The notes beneath the pieces are model-generated. The model made no database searches. It was not told the DNA's origin and worked only from the letters and a program-made list of their open reading frames with translations. This document shows positions 1-8,852 of a stretch of 26,770 bases of DNA, piece after piece. The position numbers were made by a program, and so were the translations under genes. Position 1 is the stretch's first letter. Each line of letters starts with the position of its first letter. This DNA comes from Candidatus Kuenenia stuttgartensis (GTDB lineage: Bacteria; Bacteroidota; Bacteroidia; Flavobacteriales_D; Crocinitomicaceae), in contig CALPRR020000006.1 of NCBI GenBank assembly GCA_943326025.2, forward strand, positions 1 through 26,770. The letters run 5' to 3'.

Positions 1-1052
1 GTTGGAGATTCCAACGGTGCAGTAATTTCTTTTTTAGGCTCCTCTTCTAATGTTCTTACTGTTTTTTCTGGAGCTTTTTCAAAACCCGTAATTGGTGTAG
101 AATTAAATCCAGTTGCAATAATAGTAACACATAATTTATCTCCTAATGTTTCATCATATCCATGTCCCCAAATAACATCAGCAGTTGATCCAGCTTGATC
201 TTGAATGAAGTCAGTAATTTCTGTGATTTCATCCATCAATACTTCTTTCGCTCCGTATGTAATGTTCAATAATACATATTTCGCTCCGCTAATATCGTTA
301 TCATTTAACAATGGAGAAGACAATGCTTGTTGAACAGCTTTAGTAGCTCTATCGTTACCGTCAGCCATCGCACTTCCCATAATTGCAACACCGCTATCTT
401 TCATAACTGTGTTTACATCATTGAAATCCACATTTATTGCTCCTGTAACAGAAATAACTTCAGCAATTCCTTTTGCGGCCATTGTTAATACATCATCCGC
501 TTGCATGAAAGCATTTCCAATAGTTAAGTTACCGCTGATTTCACGTAAACGCTCATTATTGATAACTAGTAAAGTATCAACATTACGTCTCATTTCATCT
601 AAACCATCTTCAGCTTGTTGACGTCTTTTACGACCTTCAAAACCGAAAGGTACCGTTACGATTCCAACTGTTAATATACCCATTTCTTTCGCTACCTGAG
701 CAATAACTGGCGCAGCACCTGTACCTGTTCCACCACCCATACCAGCAGTAACAAAAACCATTTTAGTGTTTTTGTTTAAGAATGCTTTAATTTCATCAAT
801 GTTCTCAATTGCTGAATTTTTTCCGATTTCTGGAATAGCTCCAGCACCACGACCTTCAGTCAAAGATGCCCCTAATTGAATTTTCAACGGAACTGGAGAA
901 ATATCTAATGCTTGTCTATCAGTGTTACAAACGATAAAATCTACCCCAACTATACCTTGGTTGTACATGTGATTAACGGCATTGCTTCCTCCTCCTCCAA
1001 CACCAATTACTTTAATAATTGAAGATGTATCTTTTGGTAAATCGAATTCCAT
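1..1052 (-). CDS. ftsZ: Cell division protein FtsZ (3' end cut by window edge)
   Basis: FtsZ is the tubulin-like GTPase that forms the Z-ring at midcell. Reading back from the ATG at 1052 gives 350 residues in one open frame to the window edge. Visible marks are the N-terminal GVGGGGSNAV nucleotide loop (about 17-26), the tubulin signature GGGTGTG (106-112), and the NNERL and FNDVN segments typical of the core. The core ends near residue 316 and is followed by a charged linker containing EEEPKKE. The C-terminal peptide that binds FtsA lies outside the window, so the gene is partial only because of the edge. It is the last gene of the dcw cluster seen here, 35 nt after the ftsA stop. No terminator is visible. 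Identity is near certain. Confidence 0.98.
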   Translation of the reverse strand, partial: MEFDLPKDTSSIIKVIGVGGGGSNAVNHMYNQGIVGVDFIVCNTDRQALDISPVPLKIQLGASLTEGRGAGAIPEIGKNSAIENIDEIKAFLNKNTKMVFVTAGMGGGTGTGAAPVIAQVAKEMGILTVGIVTVPFGFEGRKRRQQAEDGLDEMRRNVDTLLVINNERLREISGNLTIGNAFMQADDVLTMAAKGIAEVISVTGAINVDFNDVNTVMKDSGVAIMGSAMADGNDRATKAVQQALSSPLLNDNDISGAKYVLLNITYGAKEVLMDEITEITDFIQDQAGSTADVIWGHGYDETLGDKLCVTIIATGFNSTPITGFEKAPEKTVRTLEEEPKKEITAPLESP

Positions 1053-1087
1053 AGTGTTTATTGTTTTCTTGTTAGTTATTATCTTAA

Positions 1088-2368
1088 TTAATCTTCTTCA
1101 GCGAACCAAGTTCTACTTGCATCCACAATTTTTCTAAAAAAATCACCTCTTTTAGGTGTTTCTGTTGATCTTACCTTTCCAGTACTAGCAACTTCTGCTA
1201 CAACGTTTGTGTTCATTGATTCAAAACCTTTTAACACCAAACCAATACCAGTAGAATACATAGGACTTGTCAAGTTTTCAATGTGGCTATTATTTGCCAA
1301 ATGTTCAGTTGGGTAACCAACTCTTGTATCCATTCCTGTAATGTATTCAAATAATTGTGTGATATGTTTCATTTGAGCTCCCCCACCTGTTACAACAATA
1401 CCACCAATTAATTTTTTTTCATATCCAGAGTTTCTGATTTCGAAATAAACCAATTCGATAATTTCTTCTAATCTAGCTTGTATAATACTTGCTAAATTAC
1501 GGATCGAAATTTCTTTTGGCTCTTTACCTCTTAATCCTGGAATACAAACTATTTCATTTTCCTGACTCTCACTAGCTAAAGCTGAACCGAATTTTACTTT
1601 CAATAATTCAGCTTGACGTTTCATGATCGTACAACCTTCTTTAATATCTTCAGTAATAATGTTACCACCAAAAGGTATAACAGCAGTGTGACGAATAATT
1701 CCATCATGGAAAATTGCAACATCCGTTGTCCCGCCTCCTATGTCAACCAATACGATACCAGCTTCTTTTTCTTCGTCAGATAAAACTGCATCTGCTGAAG
1801 CGATTGGTTCTAAAATAATATCTTTAACTTCTAATCCTGCTCTATGAACACATTTGTTGATATTCATAGAAGCACCTACATTTCCAATGATAATATGGAA
1901 ATTAGCTTCTAAACGAACACCCATCATCCCAATTGGATCGATAATTCCTTGTTCATTATCAACAATATATTCTTGAGGTAACACTGTAATGATTTGCTCT
2001 CCTGGTAACATTACCAATTTGTGCATATCATCAATCAATGCATCGATATCTTTTTGAGAAATCTCTGTACTTGCATTATTTCGTGTATGAATACCCCTGT
2101 GTTGTAAACTTTTAATGTGTTGACCTGCAATTCCAACGTTCACTACACGAATCATCAATTCACCCTCTACTCTTGATTGTGCTTCTTTCACAGCCAATTG
2201 AATAGATTGAACTGTTCTCTCAATATTAGAAACAACACCACGAGTTACACCCAAAGACTCACTCGTACCCATAGATAAAATCTCTATTTTGCCATGTTCG
2301 TTTTTACAACCTACGAAACATGCAATCTTAGTTGTCCCAATATCTAATCCAACAATTACTTTTGACAT
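1088..2368 (-). CDS. ftsA: Cell division protein FtsA
   Basis: FtsA is the actin-fold ATPase that tethers FtsZ to the membrane and recruits later divisome proteins. The protein opens with VIVGLDIGTTKIACFVG, the phosphate-1 loop of the family. It also has the phosphate-2 motif VDIGGGTTDVA and the adenosine motif VVTGGGAQM. A short amphipathic helix near the C-terminus (GDFFRKIVDASRTWF) is the likely membrane anchor. I start it at the ATG at 2368 (MSKVIVG, 426 aa). The longer frame adds eight residues that overlap ftsQ and match nothing in the family, and the chosen ATG lies one base after the ftsQ stop (TAATATG). It is co-transcribed with ftsQ upstream and ftsZ downstream. Confidence 0.97.
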   Translation of the reverse strand: MSKVIVGLDIGTTKIACFVGCKNEHGKIEILSMGTSESLGVTRGVVSNIERTVQSIQLAVKEAQSRVEGELMIRVVNVGIAGQHIKSLQHRGIHTRNNASTEISQKDIDALIDDMHKLVMLPGEQIITVLPQEYIVDNEQGIIDPIGMMGVRLEANFHIIIGNVGASMNINKCVHRAGLEVKDIILEPIASADAVLSDEEKEAGIVLVDIGGGTTDVAIFHDGIIRHTAVIPFGGNIITEDIKEGCTIMKRQAELLKVKFGSALASESQENEIVCIPGLRGKEPKEISIRNLASIIQARLEEIIELVYFEIRNSGYEKKLIGGIVVTGGGAQMKHITQLFEYITGMDTRVGYPTEHLANNSHIENLTSPMYSTGIGLVLKGFESMNTNVVAEVASTGKVRSTETPKRGDFFRKIVDASRTWFAEED

Positions 2369-2369
2369 A

Positions 2370-3167
2370 TTAACTTTTTTTCTTGCAAACAATTTGTTTA
2401 TCGTACTTCAAACTGATCTCTTCATACTTATTCCAACCTTCATAAGGAATAGCTTCAGTATAAAATATTTTTAACTTACGAAACTTCTCACGAACTTCTT
2501 CATTTGAATACGCAGTCCCAAAAATAATTTTTTGCCCACCAACCTCTGGTATTAAAACAAAATCACCATTCATTTCAAGGTGAATTTGACCTATCATAGA
2601 TCGGAATAAGGGATCGTTACAAACATAACTCGAAATTCGATACACATCATCAATTTTTTGAATACTTTTCCATGATGGATTGTTAATTATTTTTTCAACT
2701 GGTGGTGACGTTATTTTATCAGAAATATCACCTGTAACTACAACTACACGAGCAGTATGAATGGTAGATTGTGCCATGGTGAAACCTAGGTCATCTAAGT
2801 AAAAATTTTCACCAAATTTGTTGAAAATTCTTGCAATAGGATTTCTGATGTCAACTTCAACCGTCCAATTGCCTCCAATTTTTGAAAAAACTTTTGCATC
2901 TTTCACTTCTGTCATCGAACGCAAATAACTTTCAACTTTTGCAACATTCAATTTTTCTTTAGTTTGACCATTGTAAATTAATCCTTTTCGTCTTAAACGT
3001 GTATACAATTCGTCTTTAGTTAAAAAAGCATTTTCTCCATTGATGTGAATTATAATTTCAGGTTTATCAATTATGAATTTATCTTGCGCAGAACGGACCA
3101 TTATTAACAAAATAATAACTGTTAACCCAAAAGTTGACCACAATGCTATTTTAACCCAACTTTTCAT
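2370..3167 (-). CDS. ftsQ: Cell division protein FtsQ/DivIB
   Basis: This is a 265-aa bitopic membrane protein: a short cytoplasmic start, one membrane segment (about residues 7-25), then a periplasmic region. The segment IIIHINGENAFLTKDELYTRLRRKG fits the POTRA domain that follows the membrane helix in FtsQ, and the later part (about 100-230) fits the FtsQ beta domain. FtsQ links early and late divisome proteins. Sequence conservation is low across phyla, so the call rests on architecture and on the slot between murC and ftsA, where FtsQ is always found. Its ATG directly follows the murC stop (TAAATG), so the two are translationally close. Confidence 0.92.
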   Translation of the reverse strand: MKSWVKIALWSTFGLTVIILLIMVRSAQDKFIIDKPEIIIHINGENAFLTKDELYTRLRRKGLIYNGQTKEKLNVAKVESYLRSMTEVKDAKVFSKIGGNWTVEVDIRNPIARIFNKFGENFYLDDLGFTMAQSTIHTARVVVVTGDISDKITSPPVEKIINNPSWKSIQKIDDVYRISSYVCNDPLFRSMIGQIHLEMNGDFVLIPEVGGQKIIFGTAYSNEEVREKFRKLKIFYTEAIPYEGWNKYEEISLKYDKQIVCKKKS

Positions 3168-4565
3168 TTAGTATTTTATTGAATTTGTATTTTTTAAACC
3201 CTGTTTTAATGGTTCAACAATACGATCAATATCTCCTGCACCAATTGTTAAAACAATACCTTCTCTGAATTGACTTAAATAATTTAAAGCATCTGAAGGT
3301 GATTTTAATGATTTGATATTTAAAGTAATTTTATCAACAAGTTTATCGCTTGTTACTCCTTCGATTGGTTCTTCTCTCGCGGGATAAATCGGTAAAACAA
3401 TAACTTCATCCATTTTAGATAATTCACTTGCAAAATCATCAAAAAAGTCTCTTGTTCTAGAGAATAAATGCGGTTGAAAAACACCCGTAATCTTTTTATT
3501 AGGATATAATAATCGAACTGAAGAAACTAAAGCCTGAATTTCTGTTGGATGATGCGCATAATCATCTATATAAACTAAACTATCCGATTTAATATGATAC
3601 TCAAAACGTCTTTTAACACCTTTAAATGTTTTCAAACCAAAACGAATTTCTTCTTCTGTTAAACCAATTTTTTGCAATAAAGCAATACAAGCCAAGGCAT
3701 TTTCAGCATTGTGAATTCCTGGTAAACCAAATTCTATATTTTTCCACTCACCTTCAGGGAAAATAATATCAAATAAAAATTTACTTTCTTCAAATCGTAA
3801 ATTGATCGCTTTGAAATCAGCCGTTTCATCATTTACACCATAAGTGAAAATTGGCGCTTTGGATGTCAATGTCAAACCATTTCTTAAAATCAAGAAACCA
3901 TTTTCGTTGATAAGATTCGTATAATCTTGAAAACCTTTCAAAAATACACTTGCATCTCCGTAAATATCCAAGTGATCAGCATCCGTAGAAGTGATTATTG
4001 AAGCAAACGGTGTTAATTGTAAAAATGAACGGTCAAATTCATCTGCTTCTACAACAGTATATTTTGAATCTTTAGAAGTCACCAAATTTGAATTGAAATT
4101 AGTTGAAATCCCACCTAAAAATGCATTACATTTTAAACTTGATTCGTTTAATATATGTGCTAATAAAGTACTTGTCGTTGTTTTACCATGTGTTCCTGCG
4201 ACACCTAATCCTAATGAATTAGCAGTAATAATACCTAAAACTTGTGAACGCTTAAACAATTGAAAATTATTCTGCTTCAAAAAATTCAACTCCCCATGAT
4301 TCTTTGGAATTGCAGGTGTGTAAATCACCAATGTTGATTCTTTTTCTTTATATTCTTCTGGAATCGATTCACCCAAATCATCAAAGTGAATTTCTACACC
4401 TTCTGAAATCAATGCTTCAGTCAAAGGAGAAGGTGTTTTGTCGTAACCTGCAACATTCCAACCTAAAGATTTAAAATAACGTGCCAATGCAGACATACCA
4501 ATTCCACCCACACCTACGAAATAAGCACGTTTAAATGTTGAAAGTTGTATGTTTTTTAAATCCAT
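3168..4565 (-). CDS. murC: UDP-N-acetylmuramate--L-alanine ligase MurC
   Basis: MurC is a cytoplasmic Mur ligase that adds L-alanine to UDP-MurNAc, using ATP. At 465 aa it is the usual length. The N-terminal Rossmann loop is GVGGIGMSALA (18-28), the ATP-binding P-loop is GTHGKTTT (124-131), the central domain has EADEFDRSF, and the C-terminal domain carries DDYAHHPTEI, which is characteristic of MurC rather than MurD/E/F. It sits between murG and ftsQ. The 108-bp gap upstream (4566-4673) holds a G/C-rich hairpin repeat, while the junction with ftsQ has no gap. Confidence 0.97.
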   Translation of the reverse strand: MDLKNIQLSTFKRAYFVGVGGIGMSALARYFKSLGWNVAGYDKTPSPLTEALISEGVEIHFDDLGESIPEEYKEKESTLVIYTPAIPKNHGELNFLKQNNFQLFKRSQVLGIITANSLGLGVAGTHGKTTTSTLLAHILNESSLKCNAFLGGISTNFNSNLVTSKDSKYTVVEADEFDRSFLQLTPFASIITSTDADHLDIYGDASVFLKGFQDYTNLINENGFLILRNGLTLTSKAPIFTYGVNDETADFKAINLRFEESKFLFDIIFPEGEWKNIEFGLPGIHNAENALACIALLQKIGLTEEEIRFGLKTFKGVKRRFEYHIKSDSLVYIDDYAHHPTEIQALVSSVRLLYPNKKITGVFQPHLFSRTRDFFDDFASELSKMDEVIVLPIYPAREEPIEGVTSDKLVDKITLNIKSLKSPSDALNYLSQFREGIVLTIGAGDIDRIVEPLKQGLKNTNSIKY

Positions 4566-4585
4566 CCTTTTAAAATTTTATATCA

Positions 4586-4670
4586 CCTCCCCCTTTTGAG
4601 GATCGAGAGGGAGGAAAACCTCAAATAAAACATATAACTCCTCCCCCTAGCCCCCTCTAAAGGGGGAAGA
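4586..4670. repeat. G/C-rich hairpin repeat in the murG-murC gap
   Basis: A G/C-rich patch stands out in AT-rich DNA. The core at 4651-4666 is CCCCCT-CTAA-AGGGGG, a perfect 6-bp stem with a 4-base loop, preceded by CTCCTCCCCCTAG. A second, looser inverted repeat, CCTCCC (4586-4591) with GGGAGG (4609-4614), lies just before it and looks like a decayed copy. A close relative of the core sits in the murD-mraY gap at 8817-8850. This hairpin is on the transcribed path of the dcw operon, between murG and murC, so it could affect mRNA stability or attenuate downstream expression. No T-run follows on the minus strand, which argues against a simple terminator. Confidence 0.75.
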
Positions 4671-4673
4671 AAA

Positions 4674-5774
4674 TTACTTCACTATTTTCTCAATCTCATC
4701 TACAATAGAAGCAGTTGCATTCGGTTTACCTAATTCACTGATTGCAGAGATTAGATTTGTTTGTTCGTTTTCATTCGCCAACAATTCAATTACAGTTGGA
4801 ATCAAGTTAACTTTTGATTCTATATCTTTAACAAGAATTGCAGCATTTTTATTCACCAAAGCCATTGCATTTTTGGTTTGATGATCTTCTGCTACGTTTG
4901 GCGAAGGAACTAAAATTGTTGGTTTTTTGATTAAACACAATTCTGAAACTGAAATTGCCCCGGCTCTAGAAATAACAACATCCGCTAAGGCATAAGCTAA
5001 ATCCATACGATTAATGAATTTGACCATATTAATTCCAGTCATATCCAAATCGTCAATTTGTGCTTTCAAAGTATCGTAATAAAATGATCCACATTGCCAC
5101 AATACTTGAATTTTTTTCGATTGTAATTCTTTCACAAAAGGTAAAAGACTTTCATTCAATGTTCGAGCTCCTAAACTTCCACCAATAATTAATATTGTCT
5201 TTTTAGAAGCGTCTAAATTGTAAAATTGATATGCTTCCTCTCTTTTACCTTCGATTAGAACCATTTCTGAACGAACTGGATTTCCTGTTTCAATAATTTT
5301 ATCTGCAGGAAAGAATTTATCCAACCCATCATAAGCAGTACAAATTTTAGTTACTTTTTTAGAAAGTATTTTATTTGTTTTACCAGGAAATGAATTTTGC
5401 TCTTGCACCAACGTTGGAATATTCAAATAAGTAGCTGCTTGTAATGTAGGTCCAGATGCAAATCCTCCAACTCCAATAACTACTTGAGGTTTAAATTCCT
5501 TTAATATTTTTCGGGCTTTTAATAAACTAGCAACAATTTTAAAAGGTAACAAGAAGTTTTTCAACGTAAATTTACGTTGAAAACCAACTATATTTAAACC
5601 GACAATTCTATAACCTGCTGCTGGAACTTTTTCCATTTCCATTTTACCAATTGCTCCAACAAACAATATTTCAGCGGTTGGATTTCTTCTTTTTATTTCG
5701 TCAGCAATAGCAACAGCAGGGAAAATATGTCCCCCTGTTCCACCACCAGATATAACCACTCTATTTATACTCAT
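4674..5774 (-). CDS. murG: Undecaprenyldiphospho-muramoylpentapeptide beta-N-acetylglucosaminyltransferase MurG
   Basis: MurG is a peripheral inner-membrane glycosyltransferase (GT28). It transfers GlcNAc from UDP-GlcNAc to lipid I, making lipid II. The 366-aa protein has the N-terminal acceptor loop GGGTGGHIFPA (10-20), the second glycine-rich loop GVGGFASGP, the GGSLGARTLNE segment at the start of the C-terminal Rossmann domain, and the donor-site stretch SRAGAISVSEL. Length and motif order match the family. Its start overlaps the ftsW stop in an ATGA junction (5771-5774), which implies coupled translation with the flippase/polymerase partner. Confidence 0.97.
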   Translation of the reverse strand: MSINRVVISGGGTGGHIFPAVAIADEIKRRNPTAEILFVGAIGKMEMEKVPAAGYRIVGLNIVGFQRKFTLKNFLLPFKIVASLLKARKILKEFKPQVVIGVGGFASGPTLQAATYLNIPTLVQEQNSFPGKTNKILSKKVTKICTAYDGLDKFFPADKIIETGNPVRSEMVLIEGKREEAYQFYNLDASKKTILIIGGSLGARTLNESLLPFVKELQSKKIQVLWQCGSFYYDTLKAQIDDLDMTGINMVKFINRMDLAYALADVVISRAGAISVSELCLIKKPTILVPSPNVAEDHQTKNAMALVNKNAAILVKDIESKVNLIPTVIELLANENEQTNLISAISELGKPNATASIVDEIEKIVK

Positions 5775-6958
5775 TTTCTTGTAAATGCGTTTGAATTTGG
5801 ATCTACCACTTCTTTATCAGAAGATTTTGTTTGTTTATAAGCAATACTTTGAACGATTCCCAGAGCTACACACGTCATAATCAATGCTGAACCTCCCATC
5901 GCTAAAAGCGGCATATTTTGTCCTGTTACTGGAAAAACCCCTGTACAGACTAACATGTTTACACTTGCTTGGATCAATAATAAAATTCCGATTCCTAAAC
6001 AAGCGTATGTTTCAAATAAATTATCTGAATTTAGTCCAATTTTCATTATTCTAAACAATAAAATAAGGTACATTAGTATCAAAATAAAAGCTGCAATTAC
6101 ACCAAATTCCTCAACAAAACTTGAATAATAAAAATCTGCATAAGCTTCTGGCAAATATTCTTTTAACTTCCCGTCTCCAACACCTTGACCTGTAATACCT
6201 CCACTGAAAATTGCTAACTGAGCATTCAATGCTTGAGCATTTGCCATAAGGTTTTCTTCTGAATCTTCCATACTGTTCGAGATTCGGTTTTCCCAAGTAT
6301 CATATCGAGGCAAGAGATTTAAATCAGGCAGTGCTTTATGTATAGCAATTATAATTCCCAAACTAACTATACCTCCACTTACAACTAAAGCTATTTTACC
6401 AAAAGGGATCTTACCTAAAAAAAGTAATAATAAACAGATGAAAAATAAGATTGCTGCGGTCGAAAAGTTATCCTTCACAATCAATCCACAAATAACAAAT
6501 ATTGGAATCATTAACGGCCAAAACCCTTCTTTCCAACTGTTCATTAAATCTTTTTTCTTGACCATCAATCTTGAAACATAGATGATCAAGGCTAATTTCG
6601 CAAAATCCGATGATTGGAATGTTAAACCAACAAATGGAACACGTATCCACCTTCCGGCACCATTTACTTCTTTCCCGAAAAAGAAAGTAAATAATAGTAA
6701 GCCTATACCAAGGTAAAATCCAAACTTTGAAAGTTGCGATATATATTTTGAATCTTTTTTATGAATCCAGTACATTGCAACAAAAGCAATTACAACGTAC
6801 GTAAAGTGTTTAAATAAATATTTAAAGGGCGTTCCTCCTTCGATTTTAACCAAGATTGGAACAAAACTGTAAACACTCACCAACGAAAAGGCAAGCATTA
6901 TCAGCGTAATAATCCATATTACTCGATCTCCTTTTAAATATTTTAAATACTCTTTCAA
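5771..6958 (-). CDS. ftsW: SEDS peptidoglycan polymerase FtsW
   Basis: FtsW is the septal SEDS glycosyltransferase that polymerises lipid II together with FtsI. The 395-aa protein is a polytopic membrane protein with about ten hydrophobic segments. Family marks include GAGRWIRV, FQSSDFAKLALI, the DNFSTAAILF stretch, and the long periplasmic loop with GQGVGDGKLKEYLPEAYADF followed by EEFGVIAA. The last part has VCTGVFPVTGQNMPLLAMGGS, the classic FtsW/RodA tail. RodA is the only alternative, and the position between murD and murG in the dcw cluster settles it as FtsW. It ends in an ATGA overlap with murG. Confidence 0.96.
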   Translation of the reverse strand: MKEYLKYLKGDRVIWIITLIMLAFSLVSVYSFVPILVKIEGGTPFKYLFKHFTYVVIAFVAMYWIHKKDSKYISQLSKFGFYLGIGLLLFTFFFGKEVNGAGRWIRVPFVGLTFQSSDFAKLALIIYVSRLMVKKKDLMNSWKEGFWPLMIPIFVICGLIVKDNFSTAAILFFICLLLLFLGKIPFGKIALVVSGGIVSLGIIIAIHKALPDLNLLPRYDTWENRISNSMEDSEENLMANAQALNAQLAIFSGGITGQGVGDGKLKEYLPEAYADFYYSSFVEEFGVIAAFILILMYLILLFRIMKIGLNSDNLFETYACLGIGILLLIQASVNMLVCTGVFPVTGQNMPLLAMGGSALIMTCVALGIVQSIAYKQTKSSDKEVVDPNSNAFTRK

Positions 6959-6961
6959 ATT

Positions 6962-7438
6962 CTATTTATGTTGCGCTAAAAACACATCGAAGTATAATTT
7001 CTCTTCTTGCCAATTTTCATCAGATGCTGAAAAAAGTAGAATTGCATTTTTTTGCTTTAAACCATTAATTAATTCTAATGTATGTTCAACACTGTTTGTT
7101 CCTACTACATTTTTAATTCCTTTATTCAGAGGGAAGTCCATTACGAATTTTGAATTATCAAATGCTAAAACAGCGTGTAAGTGTGAACAAATTGTTTCCT
7201 CTTCTTCAATAGCTTCAATAATATCAGATGAGTTAGCCACCCAAATTACTGGAAAAGGAAACGCATGAATCGTATTCGCTAAAACATGAATGTTTGGTTT
7301 ATACCAAGAAAAAACATCCATTTCCCATAATTTTCCATGTGGACGAATCGATGAATTTTCAGCATTTCTTAAACCTTCTTGTCTAGCTTCTAATAACTGA
7401 TCTTCTTTTTTTCTAGTAGTAGTTTTGCTTTTTGTCAT
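6962..7438 (-). CDS. Uncharacterised dcw-cluster protein resembling a Mur-ligase C-terminal domain
   Basis: This 158-aa protein lies between murD (12 nt upstream) and ftsW (3 nt downstream), so it is surely in the operon. It has no signal peptide or membrane segment; the first 35 residues are charged and probably disordered. I do not recognise it as a named family. Residues 62-139 align by eye with the C-terminal domain of the adjacent MurD: PVIWVANSSD against PTVWIVGGVD, DNSK (94-97) against DNSK (380-383), VEHTLELINGLKQKNAILLFSAS against FEAVSYGYRLARKDETVLLSPACAS, with nearly equal spacing. The MurD residues GGVDKG and SPACASFD are changed to ANSSDI and SASDEN, so catalysis by the Mur mechanism is unlikely. 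Function is unknown; a structural or regulatory role near lipid II synthesis is inference. The gene is certain, the homology tentative. Confidence 0.85.
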   Translation of the reverse strand: MTKSKTTTRKKEDQLLEARQEGLRNAENSSIRPHGKLWEMDVFSWYKPNIHVLANTIHAFPFPVIWVANSSDIIEAIEEEETICSHLHAVLAFDNSKFVMDFPLNKGIKNVVGTNSVEHTLELINGLKQKNAILLFSASDENWQEEKLYFDVFLAQHK

Positions 7439-7450
7439 TACGAAAAGTTT

Positions 7451-8794
7451 TTATAAACCTCTAACAGCCTGTTTAAACATGTTTCCTCTTTCTTCGTAGT
7501 TTTCAAATAAATCAAAACTTGCACAAGCAGGTGAAAGTAAAACTGTTTCATCTTTTCTAGCTAAACGGTAACCATAAGAAACCGCTTCGAAAGCAGATTT
7601 AGCTTCAACGATTGTATCAACAACTCCTGTAAACGCTTCAATGATTTTGCTATTATCTTCTCCTAGACAGATAATTGCTTTCACTTTTTCTTTTACTAAA
7701 GCCATTAATTCGTTGTAGTCATTTCCTTTATCAACTCCCCCAACGATCCAAACAGTTGGTTTGTCCATGCTTTCTAAAGCAAACCAAGTTGAATTAATGT
7801 TCGTTGCTTTTGAATCATTGACAAATTCAATACCATGTACTTTCGCTACGAACTCTAGTCGGTGTTCTACATTCACAAAATCAGAAAGACTTTCTCTAAC
7901 TGATTCACTTCTGATTTCAAGAATTTTTGCTGCGATTCCTGAAGCCAAAGAGTTCTGGGCATTGTGCTTTCCCTTTAATGCTAATTCGTGAATTGACATA
8001 ATAAATTGTTTATTGTTTGTGTTTATTGTTATTTGTTCTTCTGATGCGTAACCACCAATTTCAAGTTGTTTGTTCAATGAAAAAGGAGCTTGTTTTGCTT
8101 TGATTTCTTTTTTAGAAATTTCAGCTTGTATGATTGGATCATCGTAATTAAAAATGAACCAATTTTCGTTTGTTTGATTTTGTATAATTCTAAATTTCGA
8201 ATCGACATAATTTTGCATTTCGTAATTATATCTATCTAAATGATCTGGAGTAATGTTCATTAAAACAGCTATATCTGCTTTGAATTCGAACATGTCATCC
8301 AACTGAAATGAACTTAATTCCAAAACATAGATATCGAAGTCATCATTCGCAATTTGTTTGGCATAACTCTTACCAACATTTCCAGCTAAACCAACATTTA
8401 AACCTGCTTTTTTCAAAATATGGTAAGTCAACATTGTTGTTGTTGTCTTTCCGTTACTTCCAGTTATACAGATTGATTTAGCTTTTGAATAATATCCTCC
8501 GAATTCAATTTCTGAAATGATTTTAATTCCTTTTTCTTTCAGTTTTTTAATGATTGGGGCTTTATCTGGAATACCAGGAGACTTAATAATCAAGTCTGAA
8601 TTCAAAATAATATCTTCTGAATGCTTTCCTTCTTCCCAATTAAATCCGTTTTCAGTTAATTCGTTTTTAAATTCGTCTTTAATTGAACCAAAATCTGACA
8701 CAAAAACTTCCCAACCTTGCTTTTTTGCAAGAATAGCAGCACCAACACCACTTTCGCCAGCGCCAAGAATTGATATTTTTTTAGTTGTTGTCAT
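7451..8794 (-). CDS. murD: UDP-N-acetylmuramoylalanine--D-glutamate ligase MurD
   Basis: MurD adds D-glutamate to UDP-MurNAc-L-Ala in the cytoplasm. The 447-aa protein shows all three Mur domains: an N-terminal Rossmann part (ILGAGESGVGAA, 9-20), the central ATPase with TGSNGKTTT (111-119), the SKFRII lysine (K200) that is carbamylated in the family, HRLE (311-314) and NDSKATN (326-332), and the C-terminal domain with GGVDKG (352-357) and LLSPACASFD (419-428). These last two motifs separate MurD from MurC, E and F. It is followed after 12 nt by the uncharacterised gene that resembles its own C-terminal domain. The 58-bp gap to mraY upstream contains a G/C-rich hairpin repeat. Confidence 0.97.
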   Translation of the reverse strand: MTTTKKISILGAGESGVGAAILAKKQGWEVFVSDFGSIKDEFKNELTENGFNWEEGKHSEDIILNSDLIIKSPGIPDKAPIIKKLKEKGIKIISEIEFGGYYSKAKSICITGSNGKTTTTMLTYHILKKAGLNVGLAGNVGKSYAKQIANDDFDIYVLELSSFQLDDMFEFKADIAVLMNITPDHLDRYNYEMQNYVDSKFRIIQNQTNENWFIFNYDDPIIQAEISKKEIKAKQAPFSLNKQLEIGGYASEEQITINTNNKQFIMSIHELALKGKHNAQNSLASGIAAKILEIRSESVRESLSDFVNVEHRLEFVAKVHGIEFVNDSKATNINSTWFALESMDKPTVWIVGGVDKGNDYNELMALVKEKVKAIICLGEDNSKIIEAFTGVVDTIVEAKSAFEAVSYGYRLARKDETVLLSPACASFDLFENYEERGNMFKQAVRGL

Positions 8795-8816
8795 TATATT
8801 TCTTCAAATTGAACTT

Positions 8817-8850
8817 GTCCTCCCCCTTAATCCCCCTCCAAAGGGGGAAA
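8817..8850. repeat. G/C-rich hairpin repeat in the mraY-murD gap
   Basis: This is the second copy of the repeat seen at 4639-4670. Positions 8831-8848 form TCCCCCT-CCAA-AGGGGGA, a perfect 7-bp stem with a 4-base loop, preceded by CCTCCCCCTTAA. The two copies share the layout CCTCCCCCT-spacer-CCCCCTC-Y-AAAGGGGGAA, in the same orientation relative to the operon. Both fill nearly the whole gap between two Mur genes, so they look like inserted copies of a dispersed repeat rather than independently evolved sites. Confidence 0.75.
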
Positions 8851-8852
8851 AA

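Noticed and set aside
2369..2392. Upstream ATG for FtsA adding MFARKKVN
   Set aside because: The extra residues overlap ftsQ and precede the conserved start of FtsA; the ATG at 2368 directly follows the ftsQ stop.
2289..2474. Open frames opposite to or within known genes (for example 409-621, 2289-2474, 3991-4263, 8517-8861, 17344-17742)
   Set aside because: They are antisense or out-of-frame shadows of strongly supported genes, with no family resemblance of their own.
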